Shown here: positions 40,936 to 53,900 of the stretch, piece after piece
Position numbering within the stretch: the stretch's first letter is position 1
Layout of the letters: every line of letters starts with the position of its first letter
From: Acheta domesticus
Taxonomy: Eukaryota; Arthropoda; Insecta; Orthoptera; Gryllidae
NCBI GenBank assembly: GCA_031308135.1
Contig: JAHLJT010009419.1
Span: 33,630,540 to 33,694,539 of the forward strand
Direction: 5' to 3'
DNA: 64,000 nucleotides
The notes under the pieces: model-generated
What the model was told of the DNA's origin: nothing
Seen by the model: the letters and a program-made list of their open reading frames with translations, nothing else
Databases searched by the model: none
Program-made: the position numbers and the translations under genes

Positions 40936-42335
40936 CAGCTTAGAAAATTAAGAACTTTTGCCCACGCCCATGTGCATTTTCAAGGCATTTGGTTTGGTAT
41001 CAGCGCACTCTGTCGGAGGGACTGCCGCGCTAATGTTTCGGAGGCCCCCAGACCTCCCCTGCGAGCGCGCGGCAAGCACATGATTTCCACCTACAACGCC
41101 TCAGGACGCCACGTCGCCTCCCCGAGCTGTTAAGGTCGCTCCACAATAGCCCGGGAACGGCAATGGGAACGGGAACGTAAAACAAGTTGAAAGGCGTACA
41201 TCTCAGGCCGGCGTTCACAACACGACGGGAACGCGAAGCTTGAAGGATGGCCAACATTTATCTCGGCCCGGGAACGGGAAACCTCTCGACCAATGAGATT
41301 TCAGCAAATGACGGCGAAACTTTCTAGCTGATCGAGCGCGTGGCCTGCACGCCAAACTGGTATGGATGGAGTTGAGAGTGTAGTGCGATATTGAGGTTAC
41401 AGCGTGGATTTACGAGGTAATTAATTGATGATTCTGTGATTTCAATATAACTACCTTTTTGTAATCTTACGCTTTTATGGATGATGTAAAAACAATTAAC
41501 TGTTTTATGTTCGTCTGCCTTTCTATTTGTTCGGGGTAATTTTTGGAACAGCTGGATCGAAGTCTATGTGGTTCTCACTGAAACGTAAACTGTTGTATCG
41601 GACAGACAGATAATGGTATAGAAGAAGCGTCATCTCCTTATTCCTAATGTGCTCGCTGAATGGACTACGAATCTGAGATTCAATACTGATTAATTTGAAC
41701 TAATCGTCCCGCGGCAAGTTTTTTATTTACAGAATATACTTGGCACTAGTTCAAGACAATTTTGTCAAACTGTGTGAATTGATAAGGGTAGTGGATTAGA
41801 TGCAGCGGCGTCTCCATTGTTCATGGAGCACGTTTCTGGAATCCAATACCGGTTATTTTGAACTAATCTTGCCGCAGCGGCAATTTTTTTAAAATACAGA
41901 ATGTTTGGACCGTGTTACAGGCAAGTTTTGTCATATTGCTTTATTTCATAGGGGTATTGGTTTAGAAGGAGCGGTCTCTCCAGAATCCAAAGACGCTCCC
42001 CATGTTTCTGGGATTCAATACCGGTGATTATAATCCGGTAATTAATTATTACCCGGGATTTTTGTAGCAATACATATTTTGTACGAGCTGTCATGTGCAA
42101 TTTGATACGGTTTATGGCTTAGGAAATACGGACTCTTCTTTATGGCTTAGGAGATATGAGCACGTGCTTGCACGATAGACAATGCTGTTATGATAATTTC
42201 CGAGAACTAATATTGCATCGGCAAATGTAGTTTCACGTATGTTGACTTTTCATACGTGTAAAATCATGTTTTCCTACTGAATATTACGGTTGATTAGTGT
42301 TCGGCGTTTATTGTCATTACTTTTTTGGGAACTTC
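40936..42335. other. Intergenic, possible terminal part of an unclassified DNA element
   Basis: 41120-41290 holds gctccacaatagcccgggaa and three further gggaacg motifs, which resemble ends of PIF/Harbinger-type elements, but no matching right end was found. 41420-42335 contains imperfect repeats around gattcaatac(t/c)g and nothing coding. Confidence 0.3.
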
Positions 42336-43100
42336 TTACTTTCCCGTATACATACGAATATACGTAGTATAGGGAACTTTATGTAATACTGCGGAAAATC
42401 AATTTAAAGATTCCAACGGAAATACATGTTTGGGGGTCCCTTGATTCTGAAAAATGTGTTTTTTTCAGAATGTCCGTCCGTCTATAGTAAGTGAACAACA
42501 CTAGCCCCTAAACTGTGGGTGCAATTTTTTTCCAAACTAATTAAACTCCTGTCGATCTGGACTGAGTCAAAGCTCTGCGATTTTGAAAAACATTCCTTAA
42601 TTTTTGGAATTTTTTTAACTTTACATGAAGACCCCCGAACAATTTCAACATTGTCTCAAATATGGCTACAAATTTCTTCTTCAAACATTTGGTAGGCGTA
42701 GTACTGAATGTATTCTATTAAATGATTAAATATTAAATTTGATCTATTCTTTTCTTTTTTCAAAAATTACAAAATGTATTTTTTTACTTGTCTTTTGCGT
42801 CGTCAATATTTACATTAGTGGTGATTTGTTAACATTATTGTATTTATGAGTACTCCTGCACTAAATAAAGTCATAAAGTTTCTCGAAAACTCAGCCGTTT
42901 ATTGTGAAAACTAGCTCAAAATTGCGCATTTTAAAAACACTCAATTTTCTACCGGTTAGTGCTGATTGCACTCTTTAAGGTGACATAAAGTTCATTTTGA
43001 GGTATTTTTTGTTTTTTCAAAAATTACGTAAATGTATTTTTTAAAGATCTCTCTCACCATTAACATGCACATTTCCAACAATTTTTAAACACAATTGTAT
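42336..43100 (-). repeat. Repeat A, minus-strand copy
   Basis: Starts with the terminal palindrome (actttcccgtatacatacga ... tagtatagggaacttt), then the tcagaatgtccgtccgtct block and the AT-rich modules. It is truncated where the next, plus-strand copy begins, giving a head-to-head pair. Confidence 0.65.
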
Positions 43101-43104
43101 TTGT

Positions 43105-45430
43105 AACTAGTGGTGCTACAGAATGCCACAGACTTTCCCAAATTAATTTTTTATTTACTTCCGACTTATTCGTTTTCACAGAAAACTTCATTAGAAGTCA
43201 TTTTAAGCACATTAACTCACAAAGATTTTAATTCTTTTTTGACGTTAAATACATTAATTAATAAAATGAACTATAAACATTAGCATACTCTTTACTAATC
43301 TTCGTGAAAAAAAGTTCATTTTTTCAAAGAAAACTTATGCCAGCGTAAACTAGTGTATTGTTTACAATACTCCTAGACACATTTGTTAGCAATTCAACTA
43401 CTTCATTAAAATATTTTGATAAAATGAATCTAACATTTGTCTGGTCAAAGAAACCGCAATGGTTTCTGTGCATAATGTTGTATATGAGCTACCTAAATGG
43501 AAAATGCAATTTCATAACATTTAATTATACAGTCACTTACATATATTCAGTTTCATGGTGTATGGATACGAGCTAAGTCATTAAAGTAAGTTTCAAGACA
43601 TTTAAAATAGCAAAATATACTCTTTAACGTTCTATAGCTGAGAAACAGCAACGTGATTCTTGTGTAAAAATATAAAATAAATCCTGAAGTTTTGGAAATT
43701 CTTGTTTATTTTATAACTCTCAAAATGTTTACCCAAAACGCGAACATAATTGTATAAAAAAACAGGTAATCGACGTTCTACGTAATTGTTTTATATTCTT
43801 CAAAATTTTGAAAGACTATAATATGGAATGTATTACTAACGAAATGCTAACATATATATAGATAAGTGACCTTCGTTCTATGAATATATGTTTATTCTAC
43901 AACTCCAGCAAGAAAATAATTATTATCAAATACGTTTCGAATAGTTTCTAAAAGTCTAATTTATAAACACAAGCTCTAGTAAATAAAACATCTTTATTAT
44001 ATCACTGCCATCATCTCGTAGTTCATTAACAATGCGTATATAATGCAAATATTCAACGTAGTTCATTTCAAATACCCATTGCGGCGTTGTGGCGCAAATT
44101 TCAATAAAGTTTTGCGGATTGCTTGAAATAATTATATATTAATACTTATAATTATAGATTAATAAAATACTATTTTTAGGACAAAGGAAGAAGCAATGAA
44201 ATTGGTGCGTGGTCCCTAGATGACCCAAACGAAAGGAGAAAATACTATTTGTGTCCGTTATATTCATCTCTTCGAATCCTATTTGATTTATAATTGTCCT
44301 AAATATAAATAATAACATTCTGTGTATTTAAGATAAGACAGCCTGTTATTTTAGATTTTATAAAATTGTATTTATTTAAAATAATGATTTTTCGTTATTT
44401 ATTTTCTATATTTTAGAATTCTGAAATAGGTTACCATAGAATTTTTTAGCACTGTTTTAAAATTCTCTTAGGTGAGCAGGCGACTAATTTTGACGGCAAA
44501 TTACTCCACAAATACACAAATTTTGGAAAAACTCAACATGATCTTTCTTTGATTGATTTTGATTATTTCATTAAGAAAAACAATTGTATCTTCACAATTG
44601 TAGTTGTAGGAAGAGGCCGAAATTTTTTTAATTTGTTTTAATTTTTGCAAAATCAGTTGCAACGAACATGAAACCTGCACAACAATTCTCTTAAGCTTCC
44701 TTTACACAATCTCAGATCCCAATTTAATAAAAAATATTGTGCAATTTTTACGAAAAAATGGATTAAAAAATAAAAATTGTCTATGTTGACTAAAAATTTC
44801 CCAAAAGGTACTAATGTTTTTGAAAAATTGAACATGACCTTATTTCAAGATCAGTTTTATACAAAAACATTTCATTAAGAAAAAATGTATCTTCATAATT
44901 GTAGTTGTAGGAAGAAGCCGAAAAATTTTGAATTTTCTCAATTTTCGAAAAAACAATGTTTCGAACCTACTTGAGACCTGTGCCATTCTGTTAAACGACC
45001 ATAAGACTAGATCAAACATTAAAATTTAGAGAAAATTGTTGGCACCATTTGTTTTAAAACTTTGAAAATGTTCCAGGGGCTTCATGTAAAGTACCCTCTA
45101 AAATTAAAATATCGGTCTCAATTTCAAGGGGACACGACGCCAGTCAGAATGATCAGGGAACATCAATTTTGGAGAAAATCGGCTGAACGGTTTAGTCGCT
45201 AGCGTTGTTCACAGACGGACGGACGGACGTTTTGATGTCAATCGATTTTTCGGTATCAAGGAGCCATAAAACGTGGATTCTGGCTGCACCACGTGTTAGA
45301 GGATTGTTTTTCTAAATTTAGCATCTCGATTTACACACTTTTTCGTTATTAGGGCCCTGTAATACATTTTTTTTCTTCCAAAAATCTTCCGTTTTTTCGC
45401 GCAGCATTACATAACTTTCCCTATACTACG
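43105..45430 (+). repeat. Repeat A, plus-strand long variant
   Basis: Left end ctagtggtgctacagaatgc at 43105, right end with gttcacagacggacggacgg (45205), ttcggtatcaaggagccata, ccacgtgttagaggattg and gcagcattacataactttcc at ~45410. Between them 43245-44210 is extra sequence not present in the other plus-strand copies but found inverted at 51060-51885. No convincing protein is encoded. Confidence 0.6.
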
Positions 45431-45560
45431 TTTATACTTCGTACGTACATATATACCTTCCGTACATAAATACTCCGTACGTAGATACTTCGTACGTACG
45501 TGTATACTTCCGTTGGTACGCATATTCTTCCGTACGTACGTATATACTTCCGTACTAAAT
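45430..45560. repeat. Expanded terminal palindrome of repeat A
   Basis: A run of imperfect units built on ttcgtacgtac / tccgtacgta, e.g. cttccgtacgtacgtatata, continuing the terminal palindrome of the adjacent element. It looks like slippage or duplication at the palindromic end. Confidence 0.65.
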
Positions 45561-46130
45561 ATTGCACTCTTTGAGGTTTCAAATTTTTGACGAATGTATG
45601 AAGGTCAGTTTCCCATGGTTTAACATTTTTCAATACAGAAAAAAATAAGTCTGAAATGTCTGACCTCCAAATTTGCAGATTTTAAATACCTTGCTCAAAA
45701 TCTCAACTTGCTTATTTGATTACAAAAATGAATCTCACGTCAAATGAATTGTTGTCTGGCCGTGTGTACGAACCGATTTAACTCAAATACTACTTAATAT
45801 ATTAATATGAAATATAAAGACAGACAGTACCAACTGAAGGAACCCCAACGGTTCCGAATGTTTTATTTTATTGTGATACCCCCAACCACGGCATTGCTCC
45901 GCTTTGTGCTATTACATAAAAGTGAGTAGTTATATTTGTACTTGCATGTGCCACAAACACTTATGAACCTCTGGAGTGATTGCTTCCAAATTTGGCACTA
46001 TTACTTTTTAGGGACAAAGAATAAAAAATAGTGTGGTTGCGATTTAAAGCTGTTACCACAAAAAAGTTATTTTTTATTCACTGAAATGCAATACCGACTC
46101 CACCTGGGCTTCATTGTTACTGGGCTTTGC
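45561..46130. other. Intergenic, nothing recognised
   Basis: AT-rich with a short cccccaaccacggcattgct block at 45878 that resembles a dispersed repeat. No gene. Confidence 0.4.
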
Positions 46131-46229
46131 CGTATGACACGGGGTGTGGCGGAGTAGGACCGGACGGAACGGGCAGAACTGGAGGAAAGCGAGGGGCGGA
46201 AGGACGGCAAAGAAAGGGCAGAATGAACA

Positions 46230-46590
46230 AGAGGAGAGTGAGCGAGGGTGAGAGTGAGCGAGGGTGAGAGTGAGCGAGGGTGAGAGTGAGCGAGGGTGAG
46301 AGTGAGCGAGGGTGGGAGTGAGCGAGGGTGGGAGTGAGGGAGGATGGGAGTGAGCGAGGATGGGAGTGAGCGAGGGTGGGAGTGAGCGAGGGTGGGAGTG
46401 AGCGAGGGTGGGAGTGAGCGAGAGTGGGAGTGAGCGAGGGTGAGAGTGAGCGAGGTCAGAGTGAGAGTGAGCGAGAATCAGAGTGACAGTGAGCGAAAGT
46501 CAAAATGAGTGAGAGCTAGAGTCAGTGAGAGAGCGAACGAGAAAGCGAGAGATAGCAAGAGAGCTAGAGAACGAGCGAGCGAGCGAGCGA
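46230..46590 (+). repeat. 16-bp minisatellite upstream of lipase copy 2
   Basis: Unit gagagtgagcgagggt (or gggagtgagcgagggt), about 15 units to ~46480, then decayed gagtgagagc and (gagc)n-type sequence to ~46590. It is ~1.2 kb upstream of the copy 2 start and has no counterpart upstream of copy 1. Confidence 0.85.
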
Positions 46591-46599
46591 GAAAACTAG

Positions 46600-47320
46600 A
46601 GGCGAAAGGAAAAGGGATGACCGGCACAGCGGACGGAGGTAGAGCGAAATGGCAGTAATGGGACTGGGGGAAAGACGGAAGAAGTGTGAGGAACAGATAG
46701 AACGGAAAGGTCTGGAGCTGGATGGAAGGGAGCTGTTTTAAGGGGGCGTCCTTGGCATGTCAGATAGGGTGTGCGGGAGAGAGGGACAAAGCTTGATTAG
46801 TAGGAACAGATGGAGCGAAATAGGCTGTGTGGGCGGGGCGGGAGGAGTTTGGGGGATGGCCATAGAATGCCAGATAGAGCGTGGGGGGGGGGAGGCGGAC
46901 GAAGCGTGATGTCGATGTGAAATGACCGGGAAGAAGTGACCAAGTAGAATTCGCTGGATGGGCGGGGCAGGAGATGCGGCCAGGGAAGTAATGGTAATAT
47001 GATAGCGGTACGAGCGAGAGGAACATATAGAGAGGAATAGGCGGGGTGGGAGGGAGGAGTTGTTGGCGGGACTCACATGGGAAGACAAACAGGGCGTGCG
47101 GATGATCAGGACAGAGCACATGAGCGGGAGGAAGCGGCAGAGCTGAAGGCGCTGGTTGGGCGGTCGGGAGTAGTCATGAGGACGGCCAAGGCAGGCCGCG
47201 TAGGGCGTGCGAGGGAGACAGGCGAAGCGTACGGAACGGGCGAGGCTGCTTAATGAGATGATTGTGTAAATACAAGCAAAGGTCCGGGGGACGCCGGTTA
47301 ATCATCTAGTTTTAAAATTT
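46600..47320 (+). promoter_or_regulatory. Distal 5' block of lipase copy 2
   Basis: 47020-47310 matches 6880-7180 (aggcggggtgggagggagga, gaggctgcttaa, cgccggttaatca). 46735-46960 looks like an internally repeated relative of the same G-rich block (for example ggcggggcgggaggagttt), so this region was further amplified in copy 2. Regulatory role unproven. Confidence 0.4.
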
Positions 47321-47429
47321 TCCAAGAAGTTAAGTTATTGCTCAAATTTTTTCAGTAATCATTTCTAAACGAAAAGTGACAATTTCTGAAAACATTTTTG
47401 TGTCTACACCAACATTTTGAACGGCGTGG

Positions 47430-47779
47430 TGTAATGTTTTTATGTTTTAATACCCTGATACCGATTGATCTAAACTGAAAATTTTCATTTTTAGACTTTT
47501 TCTCGAGACGTTTCCTGAAACGCGACTGTTTCGTTGAAAAGCGCCTTCCGGGAGCTTCGCAAAGGAGAAGCTGCAAGGTGAAGCGGTGAAGGGGATTGGG
47601 GAGGGGCGCTGTGCATCAGGCGGCCGGAACGGGACTCGTGCGAGCGGAGCGGGAAGAGTCGCGTCGCAAGGTCGCCCCCTGCAGGCTGGAGCGGGGGCGG
47701 GGGCGGGGGCTGGGGCAGAGAGACGTCTATATATACGTGTGGGAGCCGCGGTCCTGCGCCACTCGCCCTGCCTAGCGCC
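47430..47779 (+). promoter_or_regulatory. Proximal promoter and 5' UTR of lipase copy 2
   Basis: Matches 7300-7675, with an extra run of ggggc units at 47692-47716 (possible GC boxes) and about 12 bases missing in the predicted 5' UTR (cctgcctagcgccatg instead of cctgtccgtcgcctcgccc...). TATA to ATG is 52 bases against 64 in copy 1. The promoter looks intact. Confidence 0.65.
47728..47735 (+). promoter_or_regulatory. TATA box, lipase copy 2
   Basis: tatatata in the same gtctatatatacgtgtggga context as copy 1. Confidence 0.75.
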
Positions 47780-47987
47780 ATGTCCGTCGCGCAGGCGCTG
47801 CTACTGCTGGCGGCCCTTCGCCCTGCGGCGCTCGCCCTGAGCGTCCCTTCGCCCCGGCCACAGCTCCCACCGTACCTTCGCGCCGCGCCGCTGCCGGCGA
47901 ATGCCACCGCTGTCTCCGCCGCAGCCGCCGCCGCCGTCACCGAGCTGCCCGTCACCGAGCTGCCCGAGCCACCGTCACAGCAACCGC
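47780..47987 (+). CDS. Lipase copy 2, exon 1
   Basis: 69 codons plus one base. A 15-bp tandem duplication gives TELPVTELP where copy 1 has TELPV. The donor is gttagt instead of gtgagt; usable but probably weaker. Confidence 0.82.
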
Positions 47988-50900
47988 GTTAGTATTCGCC
48001 TCTGGAGTAGTGATGTGTAGAGACCGGAATAATATGTAGTGTCAAACGTCAAAATATGTGAATAAATATGTAGTGGAAAAAGTAACAATACGTAATAAAT
48101 ATGTAAAGCCGGATAGAATATTAAAATACACCATTTATCAAACATATTTACATAATTCGAAATTGCATTGATCAAATATTTCCTAAACAAATTTTAAAAA
48201 TGCTTCCAACGATTTCAAAACCATTTGGAGAACATAGGTTGATGCACACTTTGCACCATATAACTTTCCAATCAGTAGTTAAAGCTTTATCTGTTGCTAT
48301 AAAGGACCGTAGTTTAGCAGCCAGACGAGACGCATCATAGGAATAGGCGATACCTACGATACACAAAACACTGCAGTGTGCAGCACTCTCATCAGTGTTA
48401 CTCATCGACGATCGCCAAGATTCTCTGAAAATGAAGGTTAAAGGTGACAAAAAAGCGGCGTCAGTGATACATTTCACACCTAAAGGTGAAAATCTCACTT
48501 GCAAACGCTCACTTCACGCTACTAAGATAACTGAAGCAGGCGCGCTAGTCTGTGAGAACATCTGACCGTGTCTTCACGTAGCGTACTTCAAGTAGGTGGA
48601 CGCAATAATAATTTAGACAAAAGGCTCATTTTTTACTTTCCATATATTTACATATATACGTAGTAATATACATAGTATAAGTAAAAATTATGGAATTCTG
48701 CGGAAAATCGATTTCGAGATTTCAACGGAAATAAACGTTTTGGAGTCTCCTGATACCTGTGGTAGTGTGGTTCTCTTCAGAAAGTCCGTCTCACTGTCCG
48801 TCTGTCGGACCTCTCCCACCAAATCCATATGTAGGATTTTTGCCAAATTGAAAAAACTGGGTCCGTATGTCTCGAGTCGAAGCTTTAAATTTTGAAAAAT
48901 ATTCTTGAAAATTTGGGTGTATTTTACACGAAGCTTCCAGCTAAATTTCTTGTAAGAATATAGTAAAATGCACTTTTAAAGGTGGCATAGGTGCTATTCT
49001 CACGGTTAACTCTGAATGTTCGTAAATTGCAAAAGTTTGAACTTTTTCGGCATCTTCCTACAACTACAAAATAGAAAATAGAGATTTTTCCTTGAAATAA
49101 AATAAGATCTCCATAGTGAGTTCTTTCATTAAGCACTGTACATTTTTTGAAAAAGTTTAGTAGTTTTCGCGCAATATTGCGTGCTATATGTGCAATTTTA
49201 AAAAATTACAAAAACAAGATTTTCTCAAAAACTACTCCAATTTTTTTCTTTAAACTTTTGGTAAGGATAGTGCCTAATGTATTCTATGAGATGATATTAA
49301 TGCCATATTTTTCTATTCCTTTGTTTTTTTTAAAATAACAAAAAAGGAATTTTTTCCTACTTGTCTCCCACGTCGGTAACATATAGACTAGTGGCGATTT
49401 GTTCACATTATTATATTAAGAGTACATATGCTTTAAATAACGACAAGTAATGTTTCTCGAGAACTCCACAGTTTTTTATGAAAACTAGCTCAAAATTCCG
49501 CATTTTCAGAAACGCTCAAAAGCCATATTCTCATAAATGGCTCCAATTTTTTTCTTGAAATTTTTCGAACCGATACCGCTAATTGCACTCTTTAATATGA
49601 TAAGTTCATTTTGGTGTATTCTTTGGTTTTTCATAAAATACACAAATGTATTTTTTTAAAGAGATCTCGCACCGTTAATATGGACATTTCCAGCAATTTG
49701 TGAATACTTTTGTAATTGTAAGTTAAAGTGCTTCAAACGACTTCTAATGAAGTTTTTCGAAAACTCACACATTTTCTGTGGAAAGCTTCAAATTTCGAAT
49801 TTTCAGTATTGTTTAAAGGCCATTTTCTTAAAAATGGCTCCAAATTTTTCAAAGAAAAATTGTAATTTAGGACAAGTAATTACTGTTCTTTAATATTCTT
49901 AAAATAATTCCGTTCTACTATTAAGAAGTGGAAAAGTACGAAAATGTTTTTAAAAAAGTACTTTGGGTGGCGACAGATGGCAGCTGGCAAGAGTATGTTA
50001 CGAGTCCAAATAGCTAGCCGAGACCAAAGGAAATAGAAAACTAATACGGGAATGTCTGAGCCATTCTGTTGCACCACTATTTTGAAAATACTTCTTTATA
50101 TACAAATGTGTAGTAAAATTCTAGAAAATGGATAAAATAAAAATATATTTTGAGAAAATAGCAAAATATGAAAAATACATGATACAATAGTAAATATGAA
50201 AAAAAATAACAAAAAAATGGGAAATTGTGTTAGCACGGCGACGATTCGCTTACATCTTAGAGAACGGAAAGTAGAAAGACAAAAAATATTTCATTACAGA
50301 CATTTGGTCACTAGTGTATTGAAATCGATAACAAAACCTAGATGTTACTACACACTGATGTTCAAAATTAAACCATCGATAGTAACACATCGACCAAAAA
50401 CCATCGGTTTTTAAAACATCGATGTTTAGTAGGTGGTTTAATAAGCTCGAAAATCACATACAGGGACAACAAAATTTAATTTCAGTCGTTTTATTAGTAT
50501 TTATAATAAAGATTTCACAGTAAAGAAAGTTAGAAAATAATAAGAAAAATGGATCCACAAGAAAATAGTACAAACAGTGTTTGTTTTGTTTGTACACATA
50601 AACTGACAAATTTACACAATTGTGATTATGTAAATTTTTCAATCACAATCAAAACATCTTAAATGTAAAACATCGAAAACAAAACATCAAAGTTAAAAGA
50701 CATCGACTTTATTCTACAATGTTTAAAACACTCATGTTTCTACAAAAACATCGGTTTTGAAAACGTAATCAACGGAGCATCTCCACTCCGGAGCACAACA
50801 GCTGCAGTCGTAGGACATGAAAGTGTATAAAAAAACACTGTGTGCTTCGCGCAGGCGACCAACGCTACGGGGTCACATCGGCGATCCAAGCCTATCATCG

Positions 50901-53900
50901 TCGAATTTTAATTTGTATGCTTTATTAACTATAGTGCCCTGCGTTGCCTGGGTGTTTATTAATCATAAGTATCTATTAGATAAGTGTTTAGCGACCGATT
51001 GCTGAAGTAACTGAGACCCACGAGCGATTAATAACTTAACTCAATTTACCCAAAAAGTATATTGTTGTTTCACTACGAGATGGTGGCAGTGATAGGATGA
51101 AGCTGATTTATTTAGTAGAGCTTGTGTTTACAAATTAGACTTTTAGACATTATTCGCAACCTATTTCGTCATTATTATTTTTGGTCGTGTAGCGAGACAT
51201 AGACCGTACTAATAATGCACTAACCGAAAGGTCACTTACCTATGCATATGTCAGCATTTCATCAGTAACACATTCCATATTATAGTCTTTTAAAATTTCA
51301 AAGAATGTAAAAAATTTCCGTAGAACGTCGATTACCCATTTTTAAAAAAAAATGAGTTTCGCTTTTTGGGTAAACATTTTTAGAGTTGTAAAATAAACAA
51401 GAATTTCCAGAACTTAAGGATTTACTTTATATTTTTAAATAATAAACACGTTGTTGTTTCTCGGCTTTAGAAAGTTAAAGAGTACATTTTACTATTTTAA
51501 ATGTCTTCAAACTTACATTAATGACTTAGCTCGTATCCATACGCCATGAAACTGAATGTAAGTAAATGACTGTGTAATTAAATGTTATGAAATTGCATCT
51601 TACATTTAGGTAGCTCATAGAAAAGATTATGCACAGAAATCACTGCAGTTTATATTGAATAAGTAAATGTTGAATTCATTTTATCAAAATCTTTTAATGA
51701 AGTAGTTGAATTGCTAACAAATGTGTCTAGGAGTATTGTAAACAATATTGTAAACAGTTTACGCTGGCATGGTTTTCTTTTAAAAAATTAACATTTTTTT
51801 ACGAAGATAAGCAAACAGTATGCTAATGTTTATAGTTCATTTTATTAATTAATGTATTTAAGGTAAAAAAATTAAAATCTTTGAGAATTAAAGTGCTTTA
51901 AATTACTTCAAATGAAATTTTTCGAAAAAGGTTTTCTGTGAAAAAGAGCTTCAAATTTTGAATTTATAGTAGCGCTTAAACGCCATTTTCTTAACGGCTC
52001 CAAATTTTTCAAAGAAAATTGCATTTAGGGCGAGGTTTTACTGTTCTTTAATATTCTTAAAATAATATTTCCGTTCTACTGTTACAACACCGGTATATTA
52101 AGAAAATGCCAAAAAAATGAAGTTTCTACAGCTTCTATAAATGAGATCTCTAAAGAGAGAGAATTTCTCGGCGACGAGCAGAATTGCATTTTGACTACAA
52201 AAACGTTAAGGATTTGTTAAAAAATACATTTAAATATTCATTTCAAAAGCACACCCGCATCACACGACATGTCAAGATACATATAGTTAAACAACTCCTA
52301 AAAGAAGCTTAAAAACTACAATTTTGAGAACAAAGTCATCAAAGAAATATTTATCACACCGCAATCTACAGGATGAGATACTTTTGGACATTATATTACA
52401 TTTTTGCTGGTCCGGCGCTTATCGATATTATCCAATACCACCTACATTACTCGGTGCTGGAGGCGTTCTTAATTTGTAACGTCATGTTTCGAAGGATTAG
52501 ATTTCTCCATATTGTTAATATGTTTTCTGTGTACTGTACTTCAAGATTATGCAAATAAACGTAAATGCTCTCGCAGCAACAATTACAAGTATTAAATAGT
52601 GTAGACATGTTTTGTCGCGGGAGGTGACGGTGTCCATGGATGGCGAGATCCCGAGCCGACATGTACTTACGAGGCTTTGCGCAACCAGGTATCTCCCATC
52701 AGCGGGGCACCATCCCTGCCAGGTCCAGCTCTAGGCTACCGACCAGCTCAACACCAGTAGTGTAGTGCTTGTACTTGTAAGTGTAAGAGTGTGTAAGTAA
52801 TGGGTGAGGACAGGAAAAGGAAGCGCGCGGTCCGTGGCCCGTTTGTACTGCTACAACATTCGCCTGATCTTGATCGGAAAAAACACGGTAAATTACCGTT
52901 CAGAGGGGCCGATTGCTAGAATTCTTAGACAGCGACTGAATTCCATACAGCTGACAAGCTAGTATCGAAAATCCTGACACCGTTGGGAATCGAACCCTAA
53001 GAATTCCCGGTCAGAGGCACTGCAGTGACATCAGTTGATGCACTGAGCCAGCTAAGCCGGTACGATTTTGGAGATTTAGCTTAAGTGCGCTTGCGGAGTG
53101 TCGTTTCTGAAATTCCAGTTTTAGTGCGTTGTCTACACTGGAATCGTTCGTCAAAAGAAAGAGCGTAAATCGGTCGTTTTGTAAAGTTTTGCCTGCGAGG
53201 AGGAGCCGGCAGCAGCGCAGCCGTCCATCAAAGTCATTGGGTGCGAATCACTGCGCGTATCTGATTTACATGATAGCACTCCTGTGATGTGGAAAAAAAG
53301 GTCGTAGATCAAGTCTGGCGATATGTCAGCCACTAGATCACAAATATTGCATAAAATGACAATATATGAATGATTATTGGCTCGTAAGCCTTGACCATAA
53401 AATTTAACCACCTTGTAAATACACAGATATTTCATGTTTAATCTAGAATAGAAGGTTCCTCGTTCAAAGCAAAATGGCAGAACGATCAAATTATTTAATG
53501 CGTATTGAACTTACTTTAACAACACTTTTGTGATGTATTTATAACCTATTGATTAATACGTAACCATTTAATTATGAATATAATTCTTCTCTAGGAATAT
53601 TCATGTTAAGACGGAAAGAGTGAAGACAGAACATTTAAAGAGAGCTTGATCTCAAATAAATGATGATAACTCAGGATATTGAAATGAGCAGTGTGTTTTA
53701 GTTTATTTATTGAGGACTAAGAGGTGAAATAAAATATTGTTTTACTTTTATTCCATGTGATACACTTGTTGCGCATTTGTGATGCACATTTTCCCAAAAT
53801 TTCAATAGGTCGGCAGAAGAGCATTAAGTGATTGCTTTGATCACTATCACTACTAACAACACTGTTGCTACCAACTGATTGGAATTAACGATTGCATCGC

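Noticed and set aside
42336..45430. A single large foldback transposon
   Set aside because: The two halves are a truncated minus-strand and a longer plus-strand copy of repeat A placed head-to-head; their inner parts are not fully complementary.
46230..46590. CRISPR-like or telomeric array
   Set aside because: Units are directly adjacent without unique spacers, and the motif is not a telomere repeat; it is an ordinary minisatellite.
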